A DNA stretch of 64,000 bases from Acinetobacter pecorum (GCF_014837015.1 NZ_JACSPT010000017.1:1-64000), one strand, 5' to 3'; shown: positions 1-8,681, counted from the stretch's first letter. The notes: generated by a model from the letters alone, not told the origin. Translations and numbers: made by a program.

Positions 1-53
1 AATTTATCTTTTGCAATATTTTTTGAAAATTGAATTAAATATTCATAATCCAT
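1..53 (-). CDS. possible 5' end of an unidentified gene, cut by the window edge
   Basis: An ATG at 53 opens a minus-strand frame that stays open for 17 codons to the left edge (it begins MDYEYLIQFSKN). I see no good ribosome binding site, and the DNA is so AT-rich that a frame this short can arise by chance. I do not recognise the product. Only sequence to the left of this window can tell whether it is a gene. Confidence 0.25.
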   Translation of the reverse strand, partial: MDYEYLIQFSKNIAKDK

Positions 54-267
54 TTTTTAAAATATTTTAAACACATCTTAATACGATAATTAAAATAATC
101 TCCTCAATAATAATTTTTGTTTTTAGATTTTATCTTGATTTTGACTTGAATAATTTTTTCTCTTTTTTACTATTAATTTAGGTAAACTCATTGTTTTAAA
201 TTATCTTTATTAGATCACTTCTATATAGTAAGTCTCCTGTAAGGAGACTTATTAGACTCATTTTTTA
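54..267. other. very AT-rich intergenic stretch
   Basis: By eye only about a fifth of bases 1-240 are G or C, well below the rest of the window. No reading frame of note lies here apart from the edge fragment. The right part holds a perfect 10-bp inverted repeat (229-251). The composition suggests the edge of an acquired or non-coding segment, but no repeat, att site or mobile gene is visible. Confidence 0.5.
229..251. terminator. 10-bp hairpin downstream of the 76-residue gene
   Basis: TAAGTCTCCT and AGGAGACTTA form a perfect stem around a 3-nt loop. It lies 17 bp past the stop of the minus-strand gene ending at 268. There is no good U-tract on that strand; a T-run at 261-266 would suit plus-strand transcription better. 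Treat it as a possible terminator. Confidence 0.45.
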
Positions 268-498
268 TTAGATATTGACCACTTTAACAATAATAGTCTG
301 AGTATCTTCCTGCTCTTCAGCTAGATGTAAACGTTTAAGCTCCTTGCTTATCACTTTAAACTGTAAGTTCTGATAAGAAAGCGTGCCTGGAATCTGATCA
401 AAATATTGACCATCAGCATCGATTTCTTCCTGAAATAACGGTGTTCCCAATTGATAGTCAAGACTTTTCAAGACAACATATTTTACTGTGGTTTGCAT
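268..498 (-). CDS. hypothetical protein, 76 aa
   Basis: A small acidic protein with no signal peptide, membrane segment or motif that I recognise. The charged middle and C-terminal part (many K, E, Q around residues 48-68) looks soluble and cytoplasmic. The ATG at 498 is preceded by an AGGG-type ribosome binding site about 8 nt upstream, which supports the start. It is transcribed away from the small plus-strand gene at 573, so the 75 bp between them should hold both promoters. No function can be assigned. Confidence 0.6.
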   Translation of the reverse strand: MQTTVKYVVLKSLDYQLGTPLFQEEIDADGQYFDQIPGTLSYQNLQFKVISKELKRLHLAEEQEDTQTIIVKVVNI

Positions 499-572
499 TC
501 CAACGCCCTACTTTTACTAAGCACTTTATTTTTATTTTTACCACTGTTCCGCCTGAGAAGAAACCTCTATTT

Positions 573-752
573 ATGAAAATAGCGCAAGCTTTAACCACTC
601 AGACTTTAAAGTCCAAACAACATGAAATTACACTTATCTCTGAAAATAGTTTTAATTTTCATAAAAATATAAATATACTTGAAGTTAATGGATGGAAAAA
701 TCTGTCTAGATTGATCGACAATCACTCCCACAAAGAAATAGAGAGACTATGA
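573..752 (+). CDS. small hypothetical protein, 59 aa, coupled to the CinA-like gene
   Basis: The frame is open further upstream, but that extension would run into the divergent gene at 268-498. The ATG at 573 has a GAGAAG-like ribosome binding site about 12 nt upstream and is the more likely start. The product is short and basic, with no motif I know. Its TGA overlaps the ATG of the following gene (ATGA at 749-752), a layout that usually means translational coupling and suggests the two proteins are made together. Function unknown. Confidence 0.5.
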   Translation: MKIAQALTTQTLKSKQHEITLISENSFNFHKNINILEVNGWKNLSRLIDNHSHKEIERL

Positions 753-1225
753 TAAAGACCTGTTGCAGCTTACTCGAAGAGAAAAATATAAAAATTGCCT
801 TTATCGAAAGCGCAAGTTCTGGATATCTCAGCAGCCAGTTCTCCATCTGTAAAGGTGAAGGTGCCGAAATGCTGCTTGGTGGTTTGATCTGTTACGATGT
901 AAGTGTCAAGACTTCAGTATTGGGTATCTCTAAAACCTTGATTAATAGTCATACTGCCGAATCTATGCCGGTAACTGTTGCGCTGGCGGAAGCAGGTAAA
1001 AAAATGTTTCGTAATGCTGACTGGATTATCGCCTGTACCGGATTGCTTAAACCAGGTGGTAGCGCGACACCAGAGAAACCGGAAGGAACATTTTTTGTGG
1101 CCATTAATGATGGCACGCAAATCCATCAGTTTCAGTATTATCTCAAAGGCTCACCACTTGAACGCCTCAACAAACTGTCGGCAGCGGTTGCACATGACAT
1201 GATCAATCTGCTGAATAACCGCTAA
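749..1225 (+). CDS. CinA C-terminal domain protein (PncC-like, divergent)
   Basis: At 158 aa the protein is the size of stand-alone CinA C-terminal domains, the family that includes nicotinamide-nucleotide amidohydrolase PncC, which returns NMN to the pyridine salvage pathway. Family landmarks are visible: E20-S21 and G25 where the family has an E-S-C-T-G-G motif, Y49 and K54 in the Y-x4-K segment, and a TG-x2-KPGG stretch near residue 96. The usual C-T-G-G is changed to A-S-S-G, so it is a divergent member and amidohydrolase activity is not assured. It overlaps the preceding small gene by ATGA. No N-terminal MoaB-like domain is present. Confidence 0.75.
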   Translation: MIKTCCSLLEEKNIKIAFIESASSGYLSSQFSICKGEGAEMLLGGLICYDVSVKTSVLGISKTLINSHTAESMPVTVALAEAGKKMFRNADWIIACTGLLKPGGSATPEKPEGTFFVAINDGTQIHQFQYYLKGSPLERLNKLSAAVAHDMINLLNNR

Positions 1226-1333
1226 GCTTTCAAAGTTACTGTGTAGCCTGAATAAGCTTCATTATTTCTACCGTATTTTAGGATAGATTGGCATGATTAG
1301 TTGCCAATCTATTTTTTTGAGAGTGGAATGACC

Positions 1334-1945
1334 ATGAATATTAAAACCGCACTGCTTCTGCTCCCTCTTAGCTTGCCCGGTCTGGCTTTCGCTACAGTAG
1401 GCGGCCCACAAAATATTGAAGTTTTAGGCTATGAAGTCAAAGAACAAAAACTTTATATCCTTCGTCATTACCTTGATGGTCGTGGACGCTTGCCTCAACT
1501 GTATTATTATAATTTTAAATCTAAAACACCGAATCAGCTGATTCAGGTCAATTCCTTATATATCAATCCTAAAACCAAGCGCATCGATTATGATCAAGAC
1601 AGTCGCAAGTTTGATCAGGACATTGCCAAAATCAAAAAACGTTTAGTCCCATTGAGTCCGATTCAAAAATCAAAGCCACAGCTTAAGGTGTTAAAGACAA
1701 CGAAAGGTAGCGCGCCTGCCTGGCATGATCCGAATGAAAAAGTGCCAAAATGGACCTATCAATATCAAGTGAAATCTGGCGCACAAAAAAGCCCGGTTCA
1801 GCAAGCAGTCAGTTATCAGCAAGGCTTGAAAATTAGCCAAGCCTATAAAGTTCCGAGACAGAATAAAACTCTGGTGACAGTCAAGTATCTAGGTATTCCT
1901 TTTGAAACAGGTTATAGCCTTGAAGATCCCGTACTCTTAAACTAA
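1334..1945 (+). CDS. exported protein of unknown function, about 203 aa
   Basis: The N-terminus from the ATG at 1334 is a clean Sec signal peptide (basic start, leucine-rich core, cleavage after a LAFA-type motif near residue 20). The mature protein is basic, rich in K, Q, Y and P, and lacks cysteines or membrane segments, so a periplasmic location is likely. An ATG two codons earlier (1328) and a TTG at 1301 are alternative starts; the GAGTGG element ending at 1326 is best spaced for 1334. A strong bidirectional terminator separates it from convergent prpC. I do not recognise the family. Confidence 0.65.
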   Translation: MNIKTALLLLPLSLPGLAFATVGGPQNIEVLGYEVKEQKLYILRHYLDGRGRLPQLYYYNFKSKTPNQLIQVNSLYINPKTKRIDYDQDSRKFDQDIAKIKKRLVPLSPIQKSKPQLKVLKTTKGSAPAWHDPNEKVPKWTYQYQVKSGAQKSPVQQAVSYQQGLKISQAYKVPRQNKTLVTVKYLGIPFETGYSLEDPVLLN

Positions 1946-1960
1946 TAATACAAATTCAAT

Positions 1961-1994
1961 AAAAAATAAGGTCTCAGAGGAGACCTTATTTTTT
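1961..1994. terminator. bidirectional rho-independent terminator
   Basis: A perfect 15-bp stem (AAAAAATAAGGTCTC and its complement) around a 4-nt loop, with A-runs on one side and T-runs on the other. It sits between the convergent exported-protein gene and prpC and can serve both. Confidence 0.9.
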
Positions 1995-2010
1995 CTAAGA
2001 GCTTAAGAGA

Positions 2011-3150
2011 TTAAGCCGCTGTAGAACGCTCAGCGATTGGCACTACTTTACGCAACTCTGGACCGGTATAGTCTGCGCTTGGACGGATAATACGGTTGTC
2101 TGCACGTTGTTCCATCACATGCGCTGCCCAGCCTGTCACACGTGACATAACAAAGATCGGGGTAAACAGCTTGGTTGGAATGCCCATGAAATGATAAGCC
2201 GAAGCATGGAAGAAATCCGCATTACAGAATAATTTCTTCTCACGCCACATGACTTCTTCACAGCGCACTGAGACTGGATACAGTACCGTGTCACCGACAT
2301 CTTTGGCCAAACGCTCAGACCAGACTTTAATAATGCCATTACGCGGATCATTGTCCTTATAGATCGCATGACCGAAGCCCATGATTTTTTCTTTACGTTC
2401 CAGCATGCCCAGCATTTCACGTTCAGCTTCTTCAGGCGACTTCCAGTTTTCGATCATGTCCATCGCAGCTTCGTTGGCACCGCCATGTAGAGGGCCACGC
2501 AAGGAACCGATTGCACCGGTAATACAGGAATGCATATCGGACAGCGTTGATGCACACACACGAGCGGTAAAAGTTGAAGCGTTAAATTCATGCTCTGCAT
2601 ACAGAATCAAGGAAACATTCATTACCTGTTCATGTAGCTCATTTGGTTTTTCACCATGCAGAAGATGCAGGAACTGTGCACCAATTGAAGCATCGTCAGT
2701 ATTTTCTTCAATACGCACGCCGTCATGGCTATAACGATACCAGTAACAAATGATTGCCGGCAAAGTTGCCAAAATACGGTCTGCGATATCCTGTTGCTGC
2801 TCAAAAGACTGCTCAGTTTCAAGATTTCCCAGCATGGAAACACCAGTACGCATCACATCCATTGGGTGTGAATCGGCAGGAATACGCTCAAGCACTTCTT
2901 TTAACGCCTGGGGTAAAGTGCGTAATGATTTCAGTTTAGCTTTATAGGCGGCCAATTGCTCTGCTGTCGGCAATTCGCCAAAGAAAATCAGATAAGCGAC
3001 TTCTTCAAACTGGCAATGTTCCGCCAGATCCTGCACGTCATAGCCGCGATAGGTCAGGCCTGCGCCACTTTTGCCTACTGTTGAAAGTGAGGTTTTACCT
3101 GCCACTTGTCCGCGCAATCCTGCGCCGGTGAGTACTTTTCCTTCAGCCAT
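2011..3150 (-). CDS. prpC: 2-methylcitrate synthase
   Basis: PrpC joins propionyl-CoA and oxaloacetate to 2-methylcitrate, the entry step of the methylcitrate cycle for propionate use and detoxification. The 379 residues match the short citrate-synthase type. The catalytic triad of the superfamily is visible: H222 in LHGGANEAA, H261 in GFGHAIYKDNDPR and D312 in NADFF, with the C-terminal EQRxDNxIIRPxA motif that favours PrpC over GltA. It lies 4 bp downstream of prpB and is surely cotranscribed with it. Unusually, no acnD, prpF or prpD follows; the operon ends here at a strong terminator. Confidence 0.93.
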   Translation of the reverse strand: MAEGKVLTGAGLRGQVAGKTSLSTVGKSGAGLTYRGYDVQDLAEHCQFEEVAYLIFFGELPTAEQLAAYKAKLKSLRTLPQALKEVLERIPADSHPMDVMRTGVSMLGNLETEQSFEQQQDIADRILATLPAIICYWYRYSHDGVRIEENTDDASIGAQFLHLLHGEKPNELHEQVMNVSLILYAEHEFNASTFTARVCASTLSDMHSCITGAIGSLRGPLHGGANEAAMDMIENWKSPEEAEREMLGMLERKEKIMGFGHAIYKDNDPRNGIIKVWSERLAKDVGDTVLYPVSVRCEEVMWREKKLFCNADFFHASAYHFMGIPTKLFTPIFVMSRVTGWAAHVMEQRADNRIIRPSADYTGPELRKVVPIAERSTAA

Positions 3151-3154
3151 TTTT

Positions 3155-4039
3155 TTAATTCTCCTGTTTAAACAGTTTATCTAATGTGTCTTCGAAGCTG
3201 TGATAATCTAAAAATTCGTAGAGTTCTTTTCGTTGTTGCATGAGATCCAGAACATTTACCTGAGTGCCGTGTTCACGTACCGACCGCATCACCTCAAGTG
3301 CGGCTTTTTGCATTGCACGCGTCGCTGACAATGGATACAGCACCATGCCAATACCCTGCTCCGCCAGTTCATCAACTGTGTAATACGGTGTATCACCAAA
3401 TTCGGTAATATTCGCCAGGACGGGCACACCGACTGCATCACATACTGTACGGTACATGGTAATATCGGTCATTGCTTCGGCAAATATTGCATCAGCACCG
3501 GCTTCAACACAGGCACAAGCACGATCAATCACGGCTTGCAGGCCTTCTTTTTGCAGCGCATCGGTACGCGCCATTACCACAAAGTTTGAATCGGTTTTCG
3601 CATCTACAGCAGCTTTGATACGATCGACCATTTCCTGTTGCGATACGATTTCTTTATTTGGACGGTGACCACAACGTTTCTGTGCAACCTGATCTTCAAT
3701 ATGAACTGCAGCGGCTCCTGCTGCAATCATCTGCTTGATCGTGCGGGCAATATTTAATGCACCGCCCCATCCGGTATCAATATCGACCAATAAAGGGGTA
3801 TCGACACGCTCGGTAATGCGGCGTACATCTTCAAGAACATTATCCAGGCTGGTCATACCCAGATCAGGCAAACCATAAGAATAATTTGCGACTCCGGCAC
3901 CTGATAAATAAATGGCTTTATAACCGACCTGTTTGGCCATCATGGCAGCATAGGCATTTACCGTGCCCATAATTTGCAATGGTTTCTCGACTTCAAGTGC
4001 TTGTCTAAATCTTGAACCTGCAGAGATTTGTTCTGTCAT
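3155..4039 (-). CDS. prpB: 2-methylisocitrate lyase
   Basis: PrpB cleaves 2-methylisocitrate to pyruvate and succinate, the last step of the methylcitrate cycle. It has 294 residues, the normal size for this isocitrate-lyase superfamily member. The active-site motif K-R-C-G-H has its cysteine at residue 123, and the Mg-binding aspartates D86 and D88 lie in a VDIDTGWG segment. It is the first gene of a two-gene minus-strand operon with prpC. An AAGGA-type ribosome binding site lies just before the ATG at 4039. A 230-bp gap upstream separates it from a divergent TetR gene. Confidence 0.93.
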   Translation of the reverse strand: MTEQISAGSRFRQALEVEKPLQIMGTVNAYAAMMAKQVGYKAIYLSGAGVANYSYGLPDLGMTSLDNVLEDVRRITERVDTPLLVDIDTGWGGALNIARTIKQMIAAGAAAVHIEDQVAQKRCGHRPNKEIVSQQEMVDRIKAAVDAKTDSNFVVMARTDALQKEGLQAVIDRACACVEAGADAIFAEAMTDITMYRTVCDAVGVPVLANITEFGDTPYYTVDELAEQGIGMVLYPLSATRAMQKAALEVMRSVREHGTQVNVLDLMQQRKELYEFLDYHSFEDTLDKLFKQEN

Positions 4040-4203
4040 CTTCCTTTTCCACAGTCTTGGCTATAATTATTGAAATTCGAGTATACCCATTTGGTTTGCT
4101 CATTCCATAACCCGATAGAACAAATACTCTAAAACTTTAGTCAAATTTTCAAGTTTTGTTCTCACTAATTTTTTAAATACTGCACCTCTCTGGTGCGATT
4201 ATG

Positions 4204-4219
4204 AAATATGCGCATATTT
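4204..4219. promoter_or_regulatory. perfect 16-bp palindrome, candidate TetR operator
   Basis: AAATATGCGCATATTT is a perfect palindrome 51 bp upstream of the TetR start codon, in the divergent interval with prpB. Size, symmetry and place fit a TetR-family operator used for autoregulation and perhaps control of prpBC. This is inference from position. Confidence 0.5.
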
Positions 4220-4269
4220 TTGTTATGATGGCAGTTCAATCCTTATTGACATGTTGATATATATCTCCT

Positions 4270-4917
4270 ATGCAAGACCTCTCCCTAGAACCGCTCGCTA
4301 AAGACCTGCCGCAAACCAAACGCGGTCATGAGCGTTGTATTGCTTTACTAAACAGTGCAACCGAGCTGTTTCTGGAACGGGGTTATGATGCTGTCTCTCT
4401 GGATGATATCGTGCAGCATGCCGGTGGTTCCAAAGCATCTATTTATAAATACTTTGGTAATAAAGAAGGTTTGTTTAAAGCCATCTGTGATTACCGCCGT
4501 ATCAAGTTTTTTGAAGATATCAGTATTCCCATTGAACTGATGGCACTGGATTTTCGTAGTTATTTGGTACACACCTTGCTCAATTTTTATCATCAGATCA
4601 TGCAACCAGAGAATTCCGCTTTTATGCGTCTGGTTCTGGAACAGAGTCAGCGTAATCCTGAGCTCGCCCAGCATATTCATGAGCGTGGCCCAGTGCATGT
4701 ACAAAGTGCCATTGCAACGGCTTTAGAACAAGCAGATGTACAAGGTTTATTACATTGCGAAAATCCTCAATATTCAGCACAGCTGTATTTTGGTATTTTA
4801 CGCAATCTGGAATGGCGCATCCTGATGGGAATTCCGGTACAGGAAGATGATCAGGAAATCGACAAATACATCAGTTATTGTGTAGATCGCTTTTTAGACG
4901 GTCATCAAAAAGTCTAG
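4270..4917 (+). CDS. TetR/AcrR family transcriptional regulator
   Basis: The protein has 215 residues. Residues about 22-66 form the TetR helix-turn-helix, with the typical G-Y-D-A-V-S-L-D-D-I-V and G-G-S-K-A-S-I-Y-K-Y-F signatures. The rest is the ligand-binding and dimerisation region, which is specific to subfamily and gives no ligand by inspection. It is divergent from prpB and codirectional with argF (113 bp downstream). A perfect palindrome 51 bp upstream may be its operator. Targets are unknown: itself, prpBC or a distant gene are all possible. PrpR regulators are normally GntR or sigma-54 types, so control of prp by a TetR would be unusual. Confidence 0.85.
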   Translation: MQDLSLEPLAKDLPQTKRGHERCIALLNSATELFLERGYDAVSLDDIVQHAGGSKASIYKYFGNKEGLFKAICDYRRIKFFEDISIPIELMALDFRSYLVHTLLNFYHQIMQPENSAFMRLVLEQSQRNPELAQHIHERGPVHVQSAIATALEQADVQGLLHCENPQYSAQLYFGILRNLEWRILMGIPVQEDDQEIDKYISYCVDRFLDGHQKV

Positions 4918-5030
4918 TTTTTTTGCATTTTTGACTGCTTATAGTATATTAGCCGATTCCGTATTTTTTCTTAAACTAACCAACAACTGATTGTTGATCG
5001 AGTTTTTCGGCAATTATTGTGGAGTAACGA

Positions 5031-5951
5031 ATGGCTCTCCGTCACTTTCTCACCTTACGCGATTTATCAACTTTAGAACTTAACCAGATTTTACAACGCG
5101 CAATTGAGCTTAAGCGCAAACAGCATAACAATGAAGTATTCCAACCATTTGTTGGTAAAGTGATGGGCATGATTTTTGAGAAATCCAGTACCCGTACGCG
5201 TGTTTCGTTTGAAGCTGGCATGAGCCAATTTGGCGGTAGCGCAATTTTTCTTTCTTCACGCGATACCCAGTTAGGCCGTGGTGAACCGATTGAAGATTCT
5301 GCACGCGTGATTTCAAGTATGCTGGATATCGTGATGATCCGTACTTTTGGTCATGATATCGTTGAACGTTTTGCATCCTATTCTAAAGTTCCAGTGATCA
5401 ATGCGCTGACTGATGATCACCACCCTTGCCAGCTGCTTGCCGACATGCAGACTTACCTGGAACATCGCGGTTCAATCGAAGGTAAAACTGTGGCCTGGAT
5501 TGGTGACGGCAATAACATGTGTAATTCTTATATTGAAGCAGCACACATGTGGGGCTTTAAGCTGAAAGTGGCTGCACCGAAAGGTTATGAACCGCAGCAA
5601 CAGTTCCTGTCTGAATTCGCGCATTGTGTCGAGCTGGTAGATACTGCTGAAGATGCAGCCGTGAATGCCGATCTGATCGTGACTGACGTTTGGGCCAGCA
5701 TGGGTCAGGAAGAAGAACAGAAAATCCGTGAAAAAGCATTTGCAGACTACCAAGTCAATGAACGCTTGATGGATCTTGCGCATCCAGACTGTCTGTTCAT
5801 GCACTGTCTGCCAGCGCATCGTGGTGAAGAAATTTCAGAAAATCTGCTTGACCATAAAAATGCTGTGGTTTGGGATGAAGCTGAAAATCGTCTGCATGCA
5901 CAAAAAGCGCTGGTTGAATTTCTGCTCAATGAAAACCTGAAAAAAGACTGA
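5031..5951 (+). CDS. argF: ornithine carbamoyltransferase
   Basis: ArgF makes citrulline from ornithine and carbamoyl phosphate in arginine biosynthesis, as a cytoplasmic trimer. The 306 residues carry the carbamoyl-phosphate motif SSTRTR (52-57), HPCQ (131-134) and the ornithine-binding HCLP motif (258-261), all intact. The ATG at 5031 has a GTGGAG ribosome binding site. It stands alone, with its own leader of about 113 bp after the TetR gene, and ends at a strong terminator. argC of the same pathway is 6 kb away on the other strand. Confidence 0.95.
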   Translation: MALRHFLTLRDLSTLELNQILQRAIELKRKQHNNEVFQPFVGKVMGMIFEKSSTRTRVSFEAGMSQFGGSAIFLSSRDTQLGRGEPIEDSARVISSMLDIVMIRTFGHDIVERFASYSKVPVINALTDDHHPCQLLADMQTYLEHRGSIEGKTVAWIGDGNNMCNSYIEAAHMWGFKLKVAAPKGYEPQQQFLSEFAHCVELVDTAEDAAVNADLIVTDVWASMGQEEEQKIREKAFADYQVNERLMDLAHPDCLFMHCLPAHRGEEISENLLDHKNAVVWDEAENRLHAQKALVEFLLNENLKKD

Positions 5952-5967
5952 TAATTTATAAACTATG

Positions 5968-5994
5968 AAAAAGCACCTCCCGAGGTGCTTTTTT
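5968..5994. terminator. bidirectional terminator between argF and kgtP-like gene
   Basis: A-run, AGCACCT, a CCCG loop, AGGTGCT and a T-run form a strong hairpin between two convergent genes. Confidence 0.9.
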
Positions 5995-6007
5995 GATTTT
6001 CCACTTC

Positions 6008-7300
6008 CTAAAGATCATCTTTTAGATATTGAGCTTCTTTAGGAAGTTGCCAGCTGCAGAAGAAACATATAATCAAAATCACGATCACATAGACAAAGAA
6101 ACTGTTTTCTATTCCTGCTGCCTTAAACTGTAGTGCGACAGAGGGTGCGGAGCCACCAAAGACCGCATTCCCAACAGCATAGGAAAAGCCCACCCCAAGC
6201 GCACGCACATAAGGTGGAAACAATTCTGCTTTTACAATACCGCTAATAGAGGTATAGAAACTAAGTATCATCATTAGAAAGATCAGCAGAAGCGCTACAA
6301 TCATGGGAGAGCTGCTGAAGGCACGCATACCGAGCACCATGACGGGATAAATCGCAATAGCCATCAGACTGCTAAACAGTAGCATTGAGTTTCTTCGTCC
6401 AATACGGTCGGACAGCATGCCAAAAAAGGGTTGTGCTATCATGAGAATAAAGATAGACGCTGTCATAATCAGTCCTACGGTTTTGGCATCAATCCCAATA
6501 TTGGTCAGATAAGTTTTTGAGTAAACCGTGATCACATAGAAACTCAAAGAACCTGCTGAAGTCAAACCAACGACCAGCAAAAAGGTTTTCCAGTGATTTT
6601 TAAATAGCTCTTTAAGTGTGCCGGATTCCTGCTTTTCACTATCTTCATGCGATAAAGTTTCTTCAAGCCGGCTACGTGCCAGTAAAGAAGCAAGTGCAGC
6701 CACGCCACCTATAACAAAAGGAATACGCCAACCTCCATCTTGTAACTGCTGTTCCGTCATCATATTCAAGAAAATGACGCCCAACAAGCTTGCCAAGAGT
6801 TGACCACCAGTTAAGGTTACATATTGAAAAGAAGAAAAGAATCCACGTTGACCCTTGAGGCCGAGTTCACTCATATAAGTTGCGACTGCACCATATTCCC
6901 CCCCTACAGACAAGCCCTGTAGCAGACGTACAAGTAGCAACAGAAAAGGAGCTATCATTCCGACTTGTTCATAGGTAGGTAAAGCCGCAAACAGGAAAGA
7001 GCTCAATGCCATCAAACAGATTGAAATAACCATCGACTTCTTGCGGCCATATTTATCCGCAATACGCCCAAATAACCAACTACCAATGGGACGCATGAAA
7101 AAGCTGGCTGCAAATACTCCCCAAACGTAAATCGCCTGGGCAGAACTTTCCATTCCAGGAGCGGTTAATGCATGGGTAAAATACACTGCAAATACAGCAT
7201 AAATGTAGAAATCAAACCATTCGACCAGGTTACCAGAAGCTGCTCCAACAACACCTTTAATTCGACTAATTTTTTCTTGTCTAGTATAAGTTTGGTTCAA
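6008..7300 (-). CDS. kgtP: MFS metabolite/H+ symporter, 2-oxoglutarate permease (KgtP-like)
   Basis: A 430-residue inner-membrane carrier of the metabolite:proton symporter branch of the major facilitator superfamily, with about 12 membrane segments. The N-terminus (GASGNLVEWFDFY type), the G-R-I-A-D-K-Y-G-R-K-K loop after helix 2, its repeat G-M-L-S-D-R-I-G-R-R, and the segments LSVGGEYG and SFYTSISGI follow E. coli KgtP closely along the whole length. The likely substrate is 2-oxoglutarate taken up with protons, but related dicarboxylates cannot be excluded. Single gene, convergent with argF. The upstream gap of 347 bp should hold its promoter. Confidence 0.82.
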   Translation of the reverse strand: MNQTYTRQEKISRIKGVVGAASGNLVEWFDFYIYAVFAVYFTHALTAPGMESSAQAIYVWGVFAASFFMRPIGSWLFGRIADKYGRKKSMVISICLMALSSFLFAALPTYEQVGMIAPFLLLLVRLLQGLSVGGEYGAVATYMSELGLKGQRGFFSSFQYVTLTGGQLLASLLGVIFLNMMTEQQLQDGGWRIPFVIGGVAALASLLARSRLEETLSHEDSEKQESGTLKELFKNHWKTFLLVVGLTSAGSLSFYVITVYSKTYLTNIGIDAKTVGLIMTASIFILMIAQPFFGMLSDRIGRRNSMLLFSSLMAIAIYPVMVLGMRAFSSSPMIVALLLIFLMMILSFYTSISGIVKAELFPPYVRALGVGFSYAVGNAVFGGSAPSVALQFKAAGIENSFFVYVIVILIICFFCSWQLPKEAQYLKDDL

Positions 7301-7647
7301 AATACGACATCCTTATTTTAATTATTCAGGTTCAAAATTTATAGGTATTAGGCATATATCTTCCTACTAACTGTTTCCCCTTCTCCAGAAACCCAAGCTA
7401 GAGCTATTACTTTTTATTGTAGATTTTTTATAAATATAAGCTTTGCTGAATAGTCAGACAAAATAATAAGTGTAATTTTTGATGAGTTTTTTGAAGCTGA
7501 AATATGAAAATTCTAATACTCATAGGCAAATATTGTTACTAAAACTTAGCGCTTAAGTATTCGCTATGAAATTAAAGTTGTGTGTTGTTTCTATTCATGG
7601 CATGTTTCTATTTTTCTCATAAAGTTAACGTAATTTCTGTGATTCAT
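7301..7647. other. 347-bp intergenic gap between divergent genes
   Basis: This AT-rich gap must hold the promoters of the KgtP-like gene (minus) and the small exported protein (plus). I see no convincing -35/-10 pair, no RNA gene and no frame longer than about 20 codons. A weak inverted repeat (ACTTA, 5-nt centre, TAAGT at 7544-7558) is the only symmetry noted. Confidence 0.4.
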
Positions 7648-8124
7648 ATGAAATATAATATTAAGCTACTCAGCGTTTTAGGACTTGGTCTCGGTCTACT
7701 CACAACAAATGTAAATGCTTCCGAATTTGATCAATATCTTCATAAAAAAGGGATTCTCGACAGTAGCTTTAAAATTAAGAAAAAAGCTGAACTGAATGAA
7801 TTGCTGACAGTACTGAGCGCAGAAGATTCCAGAACCTTGCCTCTGCAAATTGACCAGAATACAGTGATTGAACAATTGCAGCTAAGCGCTAATAAAACCA
7901 CGCTAAAAGGAATGATTACCACACCCGACTTCAGCCAGTTTGAAAAAGACCTCGGGCGCAAAGAGGTGATGAAAGTAATTCGTAATAATCTGCTCAATAA
8001 TTGTGAAATTTTCTTTGAACATCGTTATCAGATTGAGAACCCTTACAAGGTTGAACTTACATTGAACTCGCAAACGCAAACTTATAAGACTGCTATTTCC
8101 CAGAAAGATTGCAAATTGAAATAG
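7648..8124 (+). CDS. small exported protein of unknown function, about 158 aa
   Basis: The frame is open 22 codons further upstream, but the ATG at 7648 begins a typical signal peptide (MKYNIK, a hydrophobic GLGLGLL core, cleavage after NVNA near residue 24), so this start is preferred. The mature part is charged and has two cysteines in its C-terminal third that could pair in the periplasm. I know no family for it. It ends at a clear terminator shared with convergent ynfA. Confidence 0.6.
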   Translation: MKYNIKLLSVLGLGLGLLTTNVNASEFDQYLHKKGILDSSFKIKKKAELNELLTVLSAEDSRTLPLQIDQNTVIEQLQLSANKTTLKGMITTPDFSQFEKDLGRKEVMKVIRNNLLNNCEIFFEHRYQIENPYKVELTLNSQTQTYKTAISQKDCKLK

Positions 8125-8174
8125 TCTAAATATATAAGAAATTTCGGGTGATTCGATTACAGAATTTAGAAAAC

Positions 8175-8202
8175 AAAAAAGGTAGCTTTGGCTGCCTTTT
8201 TT
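8175..8202. terminator. bidirectional terminator
   Basis: AAAAAAGGTAGC and GCTGCCTTTTTT pair (one G-T wobble) around a TTTG loop, between the exported-protein gene and ynfA. Confidence 0.85.
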
Positions 8203-8232
8203 GATGAACTTTTTTATCGAGGTGTACTCCGA

Positions 8233-8586
8233 TTAACGTACTAAGCCTTGTGGTTGCAAAATAATAATTAATGCGCCCAGTATGACCACCATACCGCCAA
8301 GCAGATCCCAACGTGACAGCGTCACTTGATCAATGAAGCGCAACCACATCAGGGCAGAAAAAATATAAATACCACCATATGCTGCATAGATCCTTCCCGA
8401 AGCAGCCGGATGTAAGGTTAATAGCCAGACAAAGATCGCTAAAGCCAGAGCTGTCGGAATCCACAACCAATGGCTTTTTCCCTGATTTAAAATTAGATAA
8501 GGAAAATAACAGCCTAAAATTTCCATCAATGCTGTGACCAAAAACAGGAAAAATGTCGTGAACAACTTGGTAATTTGAATATCCAT
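8233..8586 (-). CDS. ynfA: YnfA family (UPF0060) membrane protein
   Basis: A 117-residue protein with four predicted membrane helices and the family signatures ALMEILGCY near the N-terminus and [12 protein letters not shown] in the middle. UPF0060 proteins are related in fold to small multidrug resistance transporters; E. coli YnfA is 108 residues. The substrate is not established, so transport of cationic compounds is only family inference. Single minus-strand gene, insulated from clpA by a terminator. Confidence 0.88.
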   Translation of the reverse strand: MDIQITKLFTTFFLFLVTALMEILGCYFPYLILNQGKSHWLWIPTALALAIFVWLLTLHPAASGRIYAAYGGIYIFSALMWLRFIDQVTLSRWDLLGGMVVILGALIIILQPQGLVR

Positions 8587-8644
8587 AATTTATCTTTTGA
8601 ACTAGATGAATGAGTTTAATGCTTTAAAATATGAATGCATGAAA

Positions 8645-8672
8645 AAACCCGTGCAAGCACGGGTTTAATCTT
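8645..8672 (-). terminator. terminator after clpA
   Basis: AAACCCGTGC and GCACGGGTTT form a 10-bp stem (8645-8666). On the minus strand the stem is followed by a run of T, just past the clpA stop codon. Confidence 0.85.
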
Positions 8673-8681
8673 TTTCGTCAA

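Noticed and set aside
4201..4257. 18-codon frame beginning at 4201, before the TetR gene
   Set aside because: Too short, no ribosome binding site, and it overlaps the palindrome that explains the sequence better.
4931..4950. TTGACT and TATAGT/TATATT before argF as a promoter
   Set aside because: The hexamers are only 3-8 bp apart, so they cannot form a -35/-10 pair.
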